From assembly GCA_001577215.1 (NCBI GenBank), contig LSCC01000042.1, positions 1 to 15,823 of the forward strand: 15,823 bases of DNA, in the 5' to 3' direction. The translations under genes were made by a program, and so were the position numbers. This document shows positions 5,689 to 13,707 of the stretch, piece by piece. The stretch is from Fidelibacterota bacterium TCS52. Lineage in GTDB: Bacteria; Fidelibacterota; Fidelibacteria; Fidelibacterales; Fidelibacteraceae. Every line of letters starts with the position of its first letter. The first letter of the stretch is position 1. The notes beneath the pieces were generated by a model. It was not told the origin of the DNA. It was given only the letters and a program-made list of their open reading frames with translations, and searched no databases.

Positions 5689-8046
5689 ATGATAATATTC
5701 AAAAAGTTGGGAAAAATTAAAAAAGTTTTATTTATTTTTATACTTTTAATTCTGCATATAATATTTTTTACTATTGGCGGATTTAGTCAATCACAAAAAA
5801 TTAATGTGTTAAATGTAAGTGTTGAAGGCGCTCAAACAGCATCTACAAAAATTATTAAAATAAATTCAGGATTTGTTTCAGGTGCAGAATTAACAGGTGA
5901 AGATATTCAAAATGGAATTAAAAGACTTTGGGAATTAGGATTATTTAGTGATATAAAAGTTATTATTGACAAGAAAACGTCAAATGGTGTTTATCTGATT
6001 GTAAAAGTAACAGAATATCCACGATTAAGCGAAATAAAATATAATGGTAATAAAAAATACAAGTCCAAGGAGATCAAAGAGGATATTTCATTATTTAGAG
6101 GGCAAATAATTACTCCGCATTTAATTAATAAAGCTGTTAGAAAGATAAAAGAAAAATATAATGATGACGGATTTTATAATGCCAATATAGATGTATCAAC
6201 TAAAAATGTAGATGAAAAAGGAACTAAGATAAATATTATTTTTGATATTGAGGAAGGTAGCAAAGTAAAAATTAGAGACATTGAAATTATTGGCAATAAA
6301 AATTATAGTGACCTTCGTCTAAAGTTTAAACTTAAAGAGACAAAACAAACTGGTTGGTATAAATTATTTTTTGGCGGAAAATTTGATAAAGATAAATTCA
6401 AAGAAGATAAAAAGAAATTATTAAAGTTTTACCGAGATCATGGTTATCGTGATGCAAGGATTGTAAAAGAGACAGTTGAATTAAGTGAAAATAAGAAGAA
6501 ATTAGCTATCAAAATTTATCTTAAAGAGGGCCCCCAGTATTATTATGGCGATGTTTCAATAGAAGGTAATGAAAGATATAACACTGATTTTTTACTAAAT
6601 AATTTGAAAAATGCCGGAATAAATAGAGGGGAAGAATTTAAAGAAGATGATTTTGAGGCTGCCGTTGATGCGAGAATTAGAAGTATTTATATGGATACAG
6701 GTTATTTATATGCAGAAATTGTACCGGCATTAGAGCCAATTGGAAATGATACTTTAAATGTAAAAATACAAATTACAGAAAATCAGATTGTAAAGATCAG
6801 GAATATTAATATTGTTGGTAATGATAGAACTAGAGATTATGTAATACGAAGAGAATTAAAGGTGTTTCCTGGGGATATTTTTGATCGTGAAAAGTTAATA
6901 CGATCTCAAAGAGAAGTTTATATGCTAAATTATTTCCAAGATGTTCAGCCGGAGATATTACCTCAAGATGAAGAGCATGTTGACTTAGAAGTTTCTGTAA
7001 AGGAGAAATCAAGTGATAGGATAAATGCCTCGATCGGATATAGCGAAATGAATGGTTTTATAGGAAGTATCGGAGTAGATATAAATAATCTCGGCGGAAG
7101 AGGACAGCAATTATCAACCCAATATAGTCGTTCTTATTCGTATCAAAATGTTAGTATTGGTTTTACTGAGCCATGGTTTTTGGGACGTCCAAATTTAGTA
7201 GGGGCAAGTTTTTATTATTCTGAACGAAACCAAACAGCTGAATATTATCAACCATATAATAGTGATATTATTGGAGTATCATTAAGACTTGGCAGAAGGT
7301 TTAGGTGGCCTGATAGTTATTTTAGAGGTAATTGGAGTTTTGCAATATCAAAGAAGAAATATTCAAATATTGATGAAGGGTCTGTTTATGAGGAATATTT
7401 GCGAGAGGGTCAAGAGACTAAAGAGAGAAGTATTACTCAGATAATATCAAGAAATAGCAGAAGTCATCCAGAATATCCACAAGATGGTTCATCAATTAGT
7501 TTAATTTCAAAATTTTCTGGTGGATTATTGGGCGGTGATGAGAATTTTGTAAAAAATCAGTTAAAAATTGAATGGTGGACACCAATTGTAAAGAATTTAG
7601 TGTTCTATCAAAATGTGGAAATGGGATTGTTAAATGAATTTGATAAAAATTCGATCATTCCCTATCAAGAATATTTCCAAATGGGTGGAATTAGTATGGT
7701 TCAATATGTTACTTCATTAAGAGGGTATCAAGACCAATCAGTTGGGCCGCCATCTTCAAGTTATGCCGTAGGCAATGCAATGTTAAAATATTCTATGGAA
7801 ATGCGATTCCTTGTTTCTCCAAATCCAACAATGTATGTTTTGGGTTTTTCTGAAACAGGTAGAGTGTGGAGTGATTTTAAAGATATAAAATTAAATGAAA
7901 TGGTTAGGTCAGCGGGTGTTGGTGCGAGAATATATATGCCAATGGTTGGAATGTTAGGTTTTGATATTGGGTATGGTTTTGATGATATTTTAAGAGATGA
8001 TAATATTGGCTGGGAAACACATTTTGTTTTTGGTAGATCATTTTAA
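5689..8046 (+). CDS. bamA: BamA, outer-membrane protein assembly factor
   Basis: This 785-residue Omp85 protein is the core of the machine that folds beta-barrels into the outer membrane. A basic start and hydrophobic stretch (about 12-32) form a signal peptide, probably cleaved near FSQS-QK (35-37). Five POTRA repeats follow at roughly 38-110, 111-190, 193-282, 285-365 and 368-440. Several show the family pattern, such as GNKKYK (120-125), GNKNYS (202-207), YRDHGYRDA (248-256) and GNERYN (293-298). The barrel runs from about 443 to the end. LRGY (677-680) corresponds to the VRGF/Y motif of the barrel-inserted loop, and the chain ends in phenylalanine as the outer-membrane sorting signal requires. 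The glycine-rich GWYKLFFGGKFD insert in POTRA3 resembles FCB-group BamA. Weak AAAGAG (5675-5680) precedes the start. skp follows after 66 bases. Confidence 0.97.
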   Translation: MIIFKKLGKIKKVLFIFILLILHIIFFTIGGFSQSQKINVLNVSVEGAQTASTKIIKINSGFVSGAELTGEDIQNGIKRLWELGLFSDIKVIIDKKTSNGVYLIVKVTEYPRLSEIKYNGNKKYKSKEIKEDISLFRGQIITPHLINKAVRKIKEKYNDDGFYNANIDVSTKNVDEKGTKINIIFDIEEGSKVKIRDIEIIGNKNYSDLRLKFKLKETKQTGWYKLFFGGKFDKDKFKEDKKKLLKFYRDHGYRDARIVKETVELSENKKKLAIKIYLKEGPQYYYGDVSIEGNERYNTDFLLNNLKNAGINRGEEFKEDDFEAAVDARIRSIYMDTGYLYAEIVPALEPIGNDTLNVKIQITENQIVKIRNINIVGNDRTRDYVIRRELKVFPGDIFDREKLIRSQREVYMLNYFQDVQPEILPQDEEHVDLEVSVKEKSSDRINASIGYSEMNGFIGSIGVDINNLGGRGQQLSTQYSRSYSYQNVSIGFTEPWFLGRPNLVGASFYYSERNQTAEYYQPYNSDIIGVSLRLGRRFRWPDSYFRGNWSFAISKKKYSNIDEGSVYEEYLREGQETKERSITQIISRNSRSHPEYPQDGSSISLISKFSGGLLGGDENFVKNQLKIEWWTPIVKNLVFYQNVEMGLLNEFDKNSIIPYQEYFQMGGISMVQYVTSLRGYQDQSVGPPSSSYAVGNAMLKYSMEMRFLVSPNPTMYVLGFSETGRVWSDFKDIKLNEMVRSAGVGARIYMPMVGMLGFDIGYGFDDILRDDNIGWETHFVFGRSF

Positions 8047-8112
8047 ATAAAAAATAATTAGTGATTTAAATATTATTTTTGTAAATTAACAAAATTAAAA
8101 AGGAGTGTTAAA

Positions 8113-8625
8113 ATGAAACGTATTATATTTGCTTTACTATTTCTAAGCGTCATTGTTTCCGGCGTATTTGCTGAAGGAATGAAAATTGGATATGTGAATT
8201 CAGAACAGATATTATCTGAATATAAAGAAGCGGTTGATGCAATGGCAAAATTGGAAACAGAAAGTAAAAAGATGCAAGAAGAATTTAGGGTAATGCAACA
8301 AAAGGGGCAAGAATTATTAGCTGAATATGAAAAGAAAAAATTTGTTGCAACAGATTCTTGGAAGAAAGAAAAACAAAAAGAAATAGAAGAATTACAAATG
8401 AATATCCAAAATTATCAAATGGAAAAATTCGGTAATAATGGAGAGATTTATAAAAAAGAATCTGAATACCTTGGACCTATATTGGAAAAGATCAATAAAA
8501 TATTGAAAGAAATTGGTGAAGAAGATGGATATGATTACATTTTGGATGCATCAAAGGGTTCCATTGTTTTTGCCGATCCAACTTTAGATTTAACAAATGT
8601 TGTATTAAGGGAGTTAAGGAAATAA
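8113..8625 (+). CDS. skp: Skp/OmpH-family periplasmic chaperone
   Basis: A 170-residue exported protein. The signal peptide (residues 1-20) ends at VFA with cleavage before EGMKIGYVNSE, the typical mature start of the OmpH family. A long charged helical stretch of about 38-140, rich in Lys, Glu and Gln, forms the coiled-coil arms that clamp unfolded outer-membrane proteins in the trimeric chaperone. The C-terminal part (YDYILDASKGSIVFADP) returns to the beta-rich body, as expected. AGGAG at 8101-8105 gives a strong start. It follows bamA, the usual partner, and runs directly into lpxD with three bases between. Only one copy is present; Bacteroidota often carry two in tandem. Confidence 0.94.
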   Translation: MKRIIFALLFLSVIVSGVFAEGMKIGYVNSEQILSEYKEAVDAMAKLETESKKMQEEFRVMQQKGQELLAEYEKKKFVATDSWKKEKQKEIEELQMNIQNYQMEKFGNNGEIYKKESEYLGPILEKINKILKEIGEEDGYDYILDASKGSIVFADPTLDLTNVVLRELRK

Positions 8626-8628
8626 TTT

Positions 8629-9588
8629 GTGAGTATGACTCTTGCAGAAATTGGTAGTTTTTTAGGGCTTGAATATAAAGGTAATTCTGAAATTATTATT
8701 CATGGTGTAAATGAAATTCAAAATGCCCAAAAAAATGAAATCACCTTTATTGGTAATAATAAATATAAAAAATATTTAAAAGTTACGAAAGCATCTGCTG
8801 TAATTGTAAGAAAGGAATTAGAAGACCAATTTGATAATTTGATAATTTCCGATGATCCTCAAGCTGCAATGGCAAAAATAAGTAATTTGTTTTTAACAAA
8901 TAGAGGATTACTAAAAAGGGAAATTCATTCAAAAGCTATAATTGATCCTACTGCAAAAGTAAATAAAAATTGCAACATTGGTGCATATTCTGTTATTGGA
9001 AGAGAAGTTGAAATTGGCGATAATGTTATAATTTATCCAAATGTTACAATTTATGATAATGTAGAAATTAAAGACAATTGTATCATTCATGCCGGTACGG
9101 TTATTGGAAGTGATGGATTTGGATTCACATTTGATAAGAATAAATTTAAAAAAATTCCTCAGTTAGGAAAAGTTATAATAGAAAAAGATGTAGAAATTGG
9201 TGCCAACTGCTGTATAGATAGAGGATCAATTGGAAATACAATTGTTGGAGAAGGGACAAAAATTGACAATCATGTTCATATTGCTCATAATGTAAAAATT
9301 GGGAAACATTGTGCATTTGCCGGACAATCAGGTATTGCAGGCGGAGCAGTTATTGGTGGTTATTGTGTTTTTGGTGGTAAAGTTGCGATTAATGGACATA
9401 TTCATATTGGAAATCAGGTCAAAGTTGCAGCTATGACTGGTGTTACCAAAGATGTGAAAGATGGAATGACTGTTAGTGGAATTCCCGCTATACCAATTAA
9501 AAAATATAGAAAACGAGAAGCGATGTTAAGAAAGTTACCTGATATTTATTATAAAATGAAGGATATTATTAAAAAAGGCAAAAAATGA
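8629..9588 (+). CDS. lpxD: LpxD, UDP-3-O-acylglucosamine N-acyltransferase
   Basis: LpxD adds the second acyl chain, from hydroxyacyl-ACP to the amine of UDP-3-O-acylglucosamine, the third step of lipid A synthesis. The 319 residues show the family layout: a uridine-binding N-terminal domain (about 1-100), a left-handed beta-helix of hexapeptide repeats (about 102-270) and a C-terminal helix with basic residues (290-319). SDGFGF (161-166) is conserved. The catalytic histidine corresponds to H220 in IDNHVHIAHN. The GTG at 8629 is preferred over an ATG two codons later (8635) because AAGGA at 8616-8620 is eight bases from the GTG but fourteen from the ATG. Its stop overlaps the start of lpxC-fabZ by four bases, which suggests translational coupling. 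Confidence 0.96.
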   Translation: MSMTLAEIGSFLGLEYKGNSEIIIHGVNEIQNAQKNEITFIGNNKYKKYLKVTKASAVIVRKELEDQFDNLIISDDPQAAMAKISNLFLTNRGLLKREIHSKAIIDPTAKVNKNCNIGAYSVIGREVEIGDNVIIYPNVTIYDNVEIKDNCIIHAGTVIGSDGFGFTFDKNKFKKIPQLGKVIIEKDVEIGANCCIDRGSIGNTIVGEGTKIDNHVHIAHNVKIGKHCAFAGQSGIAGGAVIGGYCVFGGKVAINGHIHIGNQVKVAAMTGVTKDVKDGMTVSGIPAIPIKKYRKREAMLRKLPDIYYKMKDIIKKGKK

Positions 9589-10991
9589 TTGCAAAAAATC
9601 AACATACAATTAAAGAAGAAGCATGTGTATATGGTGTTGGACTCCATACAGGTATTGAATCAAAATTAACATTTAAACCAGCAAAATCTAATACTGGAAT
9701 TAGATTTGTCAGAACTGATCTGGAAAAACATATTGAAATTCCTGCAGATATTGAACATGTTGTGGATATTTCAAGAGGTACCAAATTAGGTATCAATGGA
9801 AATGAAATACATACAGTTGAACATGTTTTAGCAGCAGTTTCAGGATTAGAAATAGATAATCTATTGATAGAATTATCAGGTCCCGAACCGCCCGTAATGG
9901 ATGGTAGTGCAAAACCTTTTGTTGATGCATTACTTTCTGCCAGGATTATTGAGCAAGAAGCAGTTCGGAAAAAATTAATTATTGATAAAACTGTTACTTT
10001 TAATGATCCTGCAGAAGAAGTTGATATTCATGTTACACCATCTGATCGTTTTCGGATTACTTTTATGGTTCAGTATGATGACGAAGTAAATATTGGGACA
10101 CAATATTATGCGATATATTCACTTTCTGATAATTTTATAAATGAAATTGCTCCTGCAAGAACTTTTAGTTTATTGGGTGAAGTAGAATCGCTAAAAGATA
10201 AAGGATTAATTAAGGGGGGAAATTTAGATAATGCAATTGTTTTTGTAGATAAACCAATTGAAGATTCTGAAAAAGAAAAGTTAAAAGAATTGTTTAATAT
10301 TAAAGATAAAATAACAATTGGTGAAAAGGGTATATTAAATAATCGTAAACTTAGATATCCTAATGAACCCGTTAGACATAAAATATTAGATTTGATAGGT
10401 GATTTATCTTTATTGGGAGTGCCGATGCAAGGTCATGTTGTTGCAGCACGCAGCGGACATCGTTCTAATGTTGAATTAGTGAAAAAAATTAGAAAAATGT
10501 TTAATAAACAGTTTTTACAGAAAGAATTTTCAAAGGCAAGAAAAGAACAGGAATTTATCTCAATTGATATTGAAACAATTACAAAAATTCTTCCTCATAG
10601 ATATCCATTCTTAATGGTTGATCGAATTACAAAACTTACTCCTAAAAATAAAATAATTGCAATCAAGAATGTGTCTGTTAATGAACCATATTTTATTGGA
10701 CATTTTCCTGAAAAACCAATTATGCCCGGTGTGATGATCTTAGAGGCATTAGGACAAGCTGGGGGTGTTTTATTATTAAATTCTTTAGCTAATCCCGATA
10801 GTAAACTTGTAATGTTTACAAGTATGGATAAAGTAAAATTTCGTAAAGTTGTTACTCCGGGTGACCAACTTCAGCTTGAAGTATCAATGATTCGTCAAAA
10901 AGCAAATTTCACTGTAATGGAAGCTGCAGCATATGTTAATGGTAAAATGGTTGCAAGTGCAAAATTAAGTGCAGCAATTACTGAAAAATAA
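9585..10991 (+). CDS. lpxC-fabZ: LpxC-FabZ fusion: UDP-3-O-acyl-N-acetylglucosamine deacetylase and 3-hydroxyacyl-ACP dehydratase
   Basis: One 468-residue chain holds two enzymes. Residues 1 to about 305 are LpxC, the zinc deacetylase that commits UDP-acyl-GlcNAc to lipid A. The zinc ligands match H80 (in TVEH), H265 and D269 (in VRHKILD); E79 is the probable general base and H292 (SGHRSN) the second catalytic histidine. A charged linker (about 306-325) leads to FabZ (about 326-468), which dehydrates hydroxyacyl-ACP in fatty acid synthesis. FabZ landmarks are LPHRYPFLMVDR (336-347), catalytic H373 in IGHFPEKP, and E387 in MPGVMILEALGQ. Both active sites look complete. Such fusions are known from Bacteroidota and related phyla and may balance hydroxyacyl-ACP use between lipid A and membrane lipids. 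The ATG overlaps the lpxD stop as ATGA. Confidence 0.97.
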   Translation: MIAKNQHTIKEEACVYGVGLHTGIESKLTFKPAKSNTGIRFVRTDLEKHIEIPADIEHVVDISRGTKLGINGNEIHTVEHVLAAVSGLEIDNLLIELSGPEPPVMDGSAKPFVDALLSARIIEQEAVRKKLIIDKTVTFNDPAEEVDIHVTPSDRFRITFMVQYDDEVNIGTQYYAIYSLSDNFINEIAPARTFSLLGEVESLKDKGLIKGGNLDNAIVFVDKPIEDSEKEKLKELFNIKDKITIGEKGILNNRKLRYPNEPVRHKILDLIGDLSLLGVPMQGHVVAARSGHRSNVELVKKIRKMFNKQFLQKEFSKARKEQEFISIDIETITKILPHRYPFLMVDRITKLTPKNKIIAIKNVSVNEPYFIGHFPEKPIMPGVMILEALGQAGGVLLLNSLANPDSKLVMFTSMDKVKFRKVVTPGDQLQLEVSMIRQKANFTVMEAAAYVNGKMVASAKLSAAITEK

Positions 10992-11003
10992 GCGTAAAGA
11001 ATT

Positions 11004-11774
11004 GTGGAAAATATAAGTAATAAAGCTATAATAAATAAATCCGCTAAATTGGGTAATAATATAAAAATTTATCCAAATGCTATTATTGATGAAGATGTGA
11101 TAATTGATGATAACACTATTATTAATTCAAATGCAATAATCAGATCTGGAGCAAGAATTGGAAAAAATTGTGAGATATTTCCCGGTGCAATTATTAGTGA
11201 GATATGTCAAGATTTAAAATTTAGTGGTGAAAAAACATATACATTCATTGGTGATGGAACTACAATTAGAGAATATGTTACTATTCATAGAGGTACAATA
11301 GATAGAGAAAAAACTGTTGTTGGAAAGAATTGTCTATTAATGGCCTATGTGCATATTGCTCACGATTGTTTATTAGGAGATAATGTTATTATATCAAATG
11401 TTTCACAAATTGCCGGTCATGTTACGATAGAGGATTATGCTACGATAAGTGGAATGGTGCCAGTACATCAATTTACTAATATCGGTGCGCATTCATTTAT
11501 TGGTGGCGGTTGTAGAGTTTCAAAGGATGTTCCACCGTATATATTAGCTGCTGGTGAGCCATTAGGATATAAAGGACTGAACGTTGTAGGATTAAGACGT
11601 CGTGGCTTTAGTAATAAAAAAGTAAAAGAATTAAAGAATATTTATAAAATTATTTATCGATCAAAATATAATATCAAAGATGCTATCAGCTATATTGAAG
11701 ATAATTTTCAACTTGCAAATGAAAGTAAGCATATCATTGATTTTATTAAAAATAGTAAAAGAGGCATTTTATAA
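11004..11774 (+). CDS. lpxA: LpxA, acyl-ACP:UDP-N-acetylglucosamine O-acyltransferase
   Basis: LpxA transfers a hydroxyacyl chain from ACP to the 3-OH of UDP-GlcNAc, the first step of lipid A synthesis. The 256-residue protein has the usual left-handed beta-helix of hexapeptide repeats (about 8-185) and a helical C-terminus (about 203-256). The catalytic histidine matches H120 in VHIAHDC, and H117 is its conserved companion. GGGCRVSKDVPPY (167-179) and GLRRRGFS (196-203) are family landmarks. The GTG start is preceded only by a weak AAAGA (10996-11000). It follows lpxC-fabZ after twelve bases. The gene that commonly comes next, lpxB, is replaced here by an unknown exported protein. Confidence 0.96.
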   Translation: MENISNKAIINKSAKLGNNIKIYPNAIIDEDVIIDDNTIINSNAIIRSGARIGKNCEIFPGAIISEICQDLKFSGEKTYTFIGDGTTIREYVTIHRGTIDREKTVVGKNCLLMAYVHIAHDCLLGDNVIISNVSQIAGHVTIEDYATISGMVPVHQFTNIGAHSFIGGGCRVSKDVPPYILAAGEPLGYKGLNVVGLRRRGFSNKKVKELKNIYKIIYRSKYNIKDAISYIEDNFQLANESKHIIDFIKNSKRGIL

Positions 11775-11816
11775 CATATTATTTTTTTATGCCTTGATTT
11801 TTCTGATAAGAGTAAA

Positions 11817-12503
11817 ATGGATTTAATTAGAAATGAAAATAAACTCGGTAAATACCTCCATGCTTTGGGAGGTTTTTTATTAATAATATCACTTATTTCT
11901 GTTTCATTTTCTAATTCACATACGGATATTTTAAATATTCATAATAAAAATGAAGTCAAAGATTTATTGGCTACGGTAGATTTAATGAGTTATAATACAA
12001 AAATTACAGATACGGAAATAAATTTTCATTTGAACTATTTGTCTAAATTAGATCTTTATTTTCCTATTTTTGGAGCAAATGTTAGTTTGCTTGATAATTA
12101 TAGTATAAATACCGGATTTGGAATTACTAATTATTATGGTAATTCGGTAGAATATTATTTAATATCTGCAAATTATAAAAATGCAATAAAAGATTCATCA
12201 AATTATTTGATTTCTGTTGCAATCAATAAACGAGTTATTAATAATGTAAATTTTAAAAATAGAGTTGTTGCATTAAGAATATTGATTGAAAGAAAATTCG
12301 GTAAAATGATTGTTGGGGCTGGTGCTGAATGTGGAATTGAAAATGGACGTTTTTCAAATAACAATATCACCTATAATTTAAAAGAAGATGAAGATATCAA
12401 GTTTGTACCAATTTTTTATCTTAAATTCGGTATTTTGAATTTATTGGGTGAGTATTGCCGTGGACATTTTGGTGTTGGAATTGATGTGGCAATAAAATTA
12501 TAA
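11817..12503 (+). CDS. Hypothetical exported protein, possible small outer-membrane beta-barrel
   Basis: I do not recognise this 228-residue protein. Residues 16-31 are hydrophobic after a basic, unusually long N-terminal region, and SFSNS (30-34) could be the signal cleavage area. From about 65 onward there are alternating hydrophobic/polar stretches with many Tyr, Asn and Gly, such as LYFPIFGANVSLL (80-92), YYLISANYK (113-121) and YLISVAINK (130-138). The end, GVGIDVAIKL, also reads like a strand. This suggests a small outer-membrane barrel, by inference only. No lipobox cysteine follows the signal. A weak AAGAG lies before the ATG. A terminator-like hairpin falls inside codons 13-21. Its place between lpxA and dxr suggests an envelope role. 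Confidence 0.68.
   Translation: MDLIRNENKLGKYLHALGGFLLIISLISVSFSNSHTDILNIHNKNEVKDLLATVDLMSYNTKITDTEINFHLNYLSKLDLYFPIFGANVSLLDNYSINTGFGITNYYGNSVEYYLISANYKNAIKDSSNYLISVAINKRVINNVNFKNRVVALRILIERKFGKMIVGAGAECGIENGRFSNNNITYNLKEDEDIKFVPIFYLKFGILNLLGEYCRGHFGVGIDVAIKL
11854..11878 (+). terminator. Terminator-like hairpin inside the first codons of the unknown exported protein
   Basis: ACCTCC (11854-11859), loop ATGCTTTG, GGAGGT (11868-11873) makes a perfect six-pair stem rich in G:C, followed at once by T residues to 11878. In this AT-rich DNA it is the most terminator-like signal in the envelope cluster. It begins only 37 bases into the 228-codon ORF. It could end the lpx transcript, act as an attenuator, or hide the GGGAGG ribosome-site-like sequence. 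No standard in-frame start lies at a good distance after it; an ATA at 11883 would be the only one. Confidence 0.5.
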
Positions 12504-12533
12504 TATTTTATATTAAAAAGAGGACTTAATCAA

Positions 12534-13679
12534 ATGAAGAAAATTGGTATTTTAGGTTCTACCGGTTCAATTGGAAAGAATACATTAAAAATTATCGAGA
12601 GTAATCCCGATAAATTTGAATTGATTTACATAACTGCCAAAACACAAGTTGAATTATTAATTGAACAGGCAAAAAAATTTAAACCAAAATATGTTGTAAT
12701 TGCCGATGAAGATAAATATCCTTTATTAAAATCAAAATTAAAACAATTGAATATAAAAGTAATGAGTAGTTATAATTCAATTATTGAAATCGCTGGATTG
12801 AAAGAGGTTGATATTGCTGTGAATGCGATAGTTGGCAGTAAAGGAATGCAACCATCTGTTTCGGCTTGTAAAAACGGTATTGATATCGCACTGAGTAATA
12901 AAGAAAGTTTGGTAATGGCAGGTGATTATTTGTATTCTCTTGCGGATAAAAGTGAAACGAAAATATTTCCGGTAGATAGTGAACATTCGGCTGTTTGGCA
13001 ATGTCTTCAAGGAGAAAAATCTGAAAATATTCGTAAGATAATTTTGACTGGGTCTGGTGGGCCATTTCTGAATAGAAATATAGATACTTTTAAAAATATC
13101 TCAGTAAAAGATGCGCTAGATCATCCAAATTGGTTGATGGGCAAAAAAATAACTATTGATTCAGCAACAATGATGAATAAGGGATTGGAAATAATTGAAG
13201 CTCATTATTTGTTTAAAATGCCACAAAGTAAAATAGAAGTAGTGATTCATCCGCAATCAATTATTCATAGTATGGTTGAATTTAATGATAATTCTGTAAA
13301 AGCACAATTGGGTTTGCCTGATATGAAGTTGCCTATTCAATATGCTCTAAGTTATCCTGAAAGATATGTTGCTAATTGGGAATCATTAGATCTTGTAAAG
13401 TTAAAGGAATTAACTTTTTTCTCTCCCGATACTGAAAAATTTCCATCATTAAAATTAGCTTTAGATGCTTTGAAATCAGGTGAAACTTATCCTGTGGTAT
13501 TAAATGTAGCCAATGAACAGGCGGTATATTTATTCATAGAAAATAAGATCAAATTTACAGATATTCCAAAAATTGTTGAAAAAATGTTAAATAGACACAA
13601 GCCAATAAAGAATGCAGGTATTGATACAATTTTAGATGTGGAAAATGAAGTTAGTAATTATGTAAATTCAATGATATGA
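12534..13679 (+). CDS. dxr: 1-deoxy-D-xylulose 5-phosphate reductoisomerase
   Basis: Dxr rearranges and reduces 1-deoxyxylulose 5-phosphate to methylerythritol 4-phosphate with NADPH, the committed step of the MEP isoprenoid pathway. That pathway feeds UppS, encoded upstream in the same cluster. The 381-residue protein has the nucleotide loop GSTGSIG at 8-14 and SNKESLVMAG at 121-130. Metal ligands match D148 and E150 in PVDSEHSA and E219 in MNKGLE. GSGGPFL (173-179) and HPNWLMGKKITIDSATM (197-213) are the flexible loop and active-site strand. AGAGGA (12519-12524) supports the ATG. In many bacteria dxr sits beside rseP; here the whole bamA-lpx block lies between them. Confidence 0.97.
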   Translation: MKKIGILGSTGSIGKNTLKIIESNPDKFELIYITAKTQVELLIEQAKKFKPKYVVIADEDKYPLLKSKLKQLNIKVMSSYNSIIEIAGLKEVDIAVNAIVGSKGMQPSVSACKNGIDIALSNKESLVMAGDYLYSLADKSETKIFPVDSEHSAVWQCLQGEKSENIRKIILTGSGGPFLNRNIDTFKNISVKDALDHPNWLMGKKITIDSATMMNKGLEIIEAHYLFKMPQSKIEVVIHPQSIIHSMVEFNDNSVKAQLGLPDMKLPIQYALSYPERYVANWESLDLVKLKELTFFSPDTEKFPSLKLALDALKSGETYPVVLNVANEQAVYLFIENKIKFTDIPKIVEKMLNRHKPIKNAGIDTILDVENEVSNYVNSMI

Positions 13680-13696
13680 TATAATTTAAGTTGTTC

Positions 13697-13701
13697 AGGG
13701 A
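13697..13701 (+). promoter_or_regulatory. Ribosome binding site that fixes a TTG start
   Basis: AGGGA lies six bases before a TTG at 13708. The frame has a stop at 13705-13707, immediately before this TTG, and the first in-frame ATG (13792) falls inside the conserved N-terminal motif. The site therefore decides the start of the radical SAM gene. Confidence 0.7.
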
Positions 13702-13707
13702 AAATAA

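Noticed and set aside
8074..8081. TATTTTTG before skp as a Bacteroidota-type -7 promoter element
   Set aside because: No matching TTTG element lies about 19-21 bases upstream, and such strings are frequent by chance in this AT-rich DNA.
10214..10219. Six-G run in lpxC as a phase-variation tract
   Set aside because: Six G residues are too short for confident slippage and encode a normal Gly-Gly in a conserved part of LpxC.
8929..11550. Repeated short motifs in lpxD and lpxA as DNA repeats
   Set aside because: They are hexapeptide repeats of the protein fold; the nucleotide sequence is not repeated closely enough to be a DNA repeat.
11762..11794. AGGCAT...ATGCCT inverted repeat after lpxA as a terminator
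   Set aside because: The six-pair stem spans a loop of about 21 bases and has no clean T-run after it; the hairpin at 11854-11878 is much stronger.
12777..13065. Two minus-strand ORFs inside dxr
   Set aside because: They lie in the NADPH/active-site coding region of dxr, which is intact; antisense shadows.
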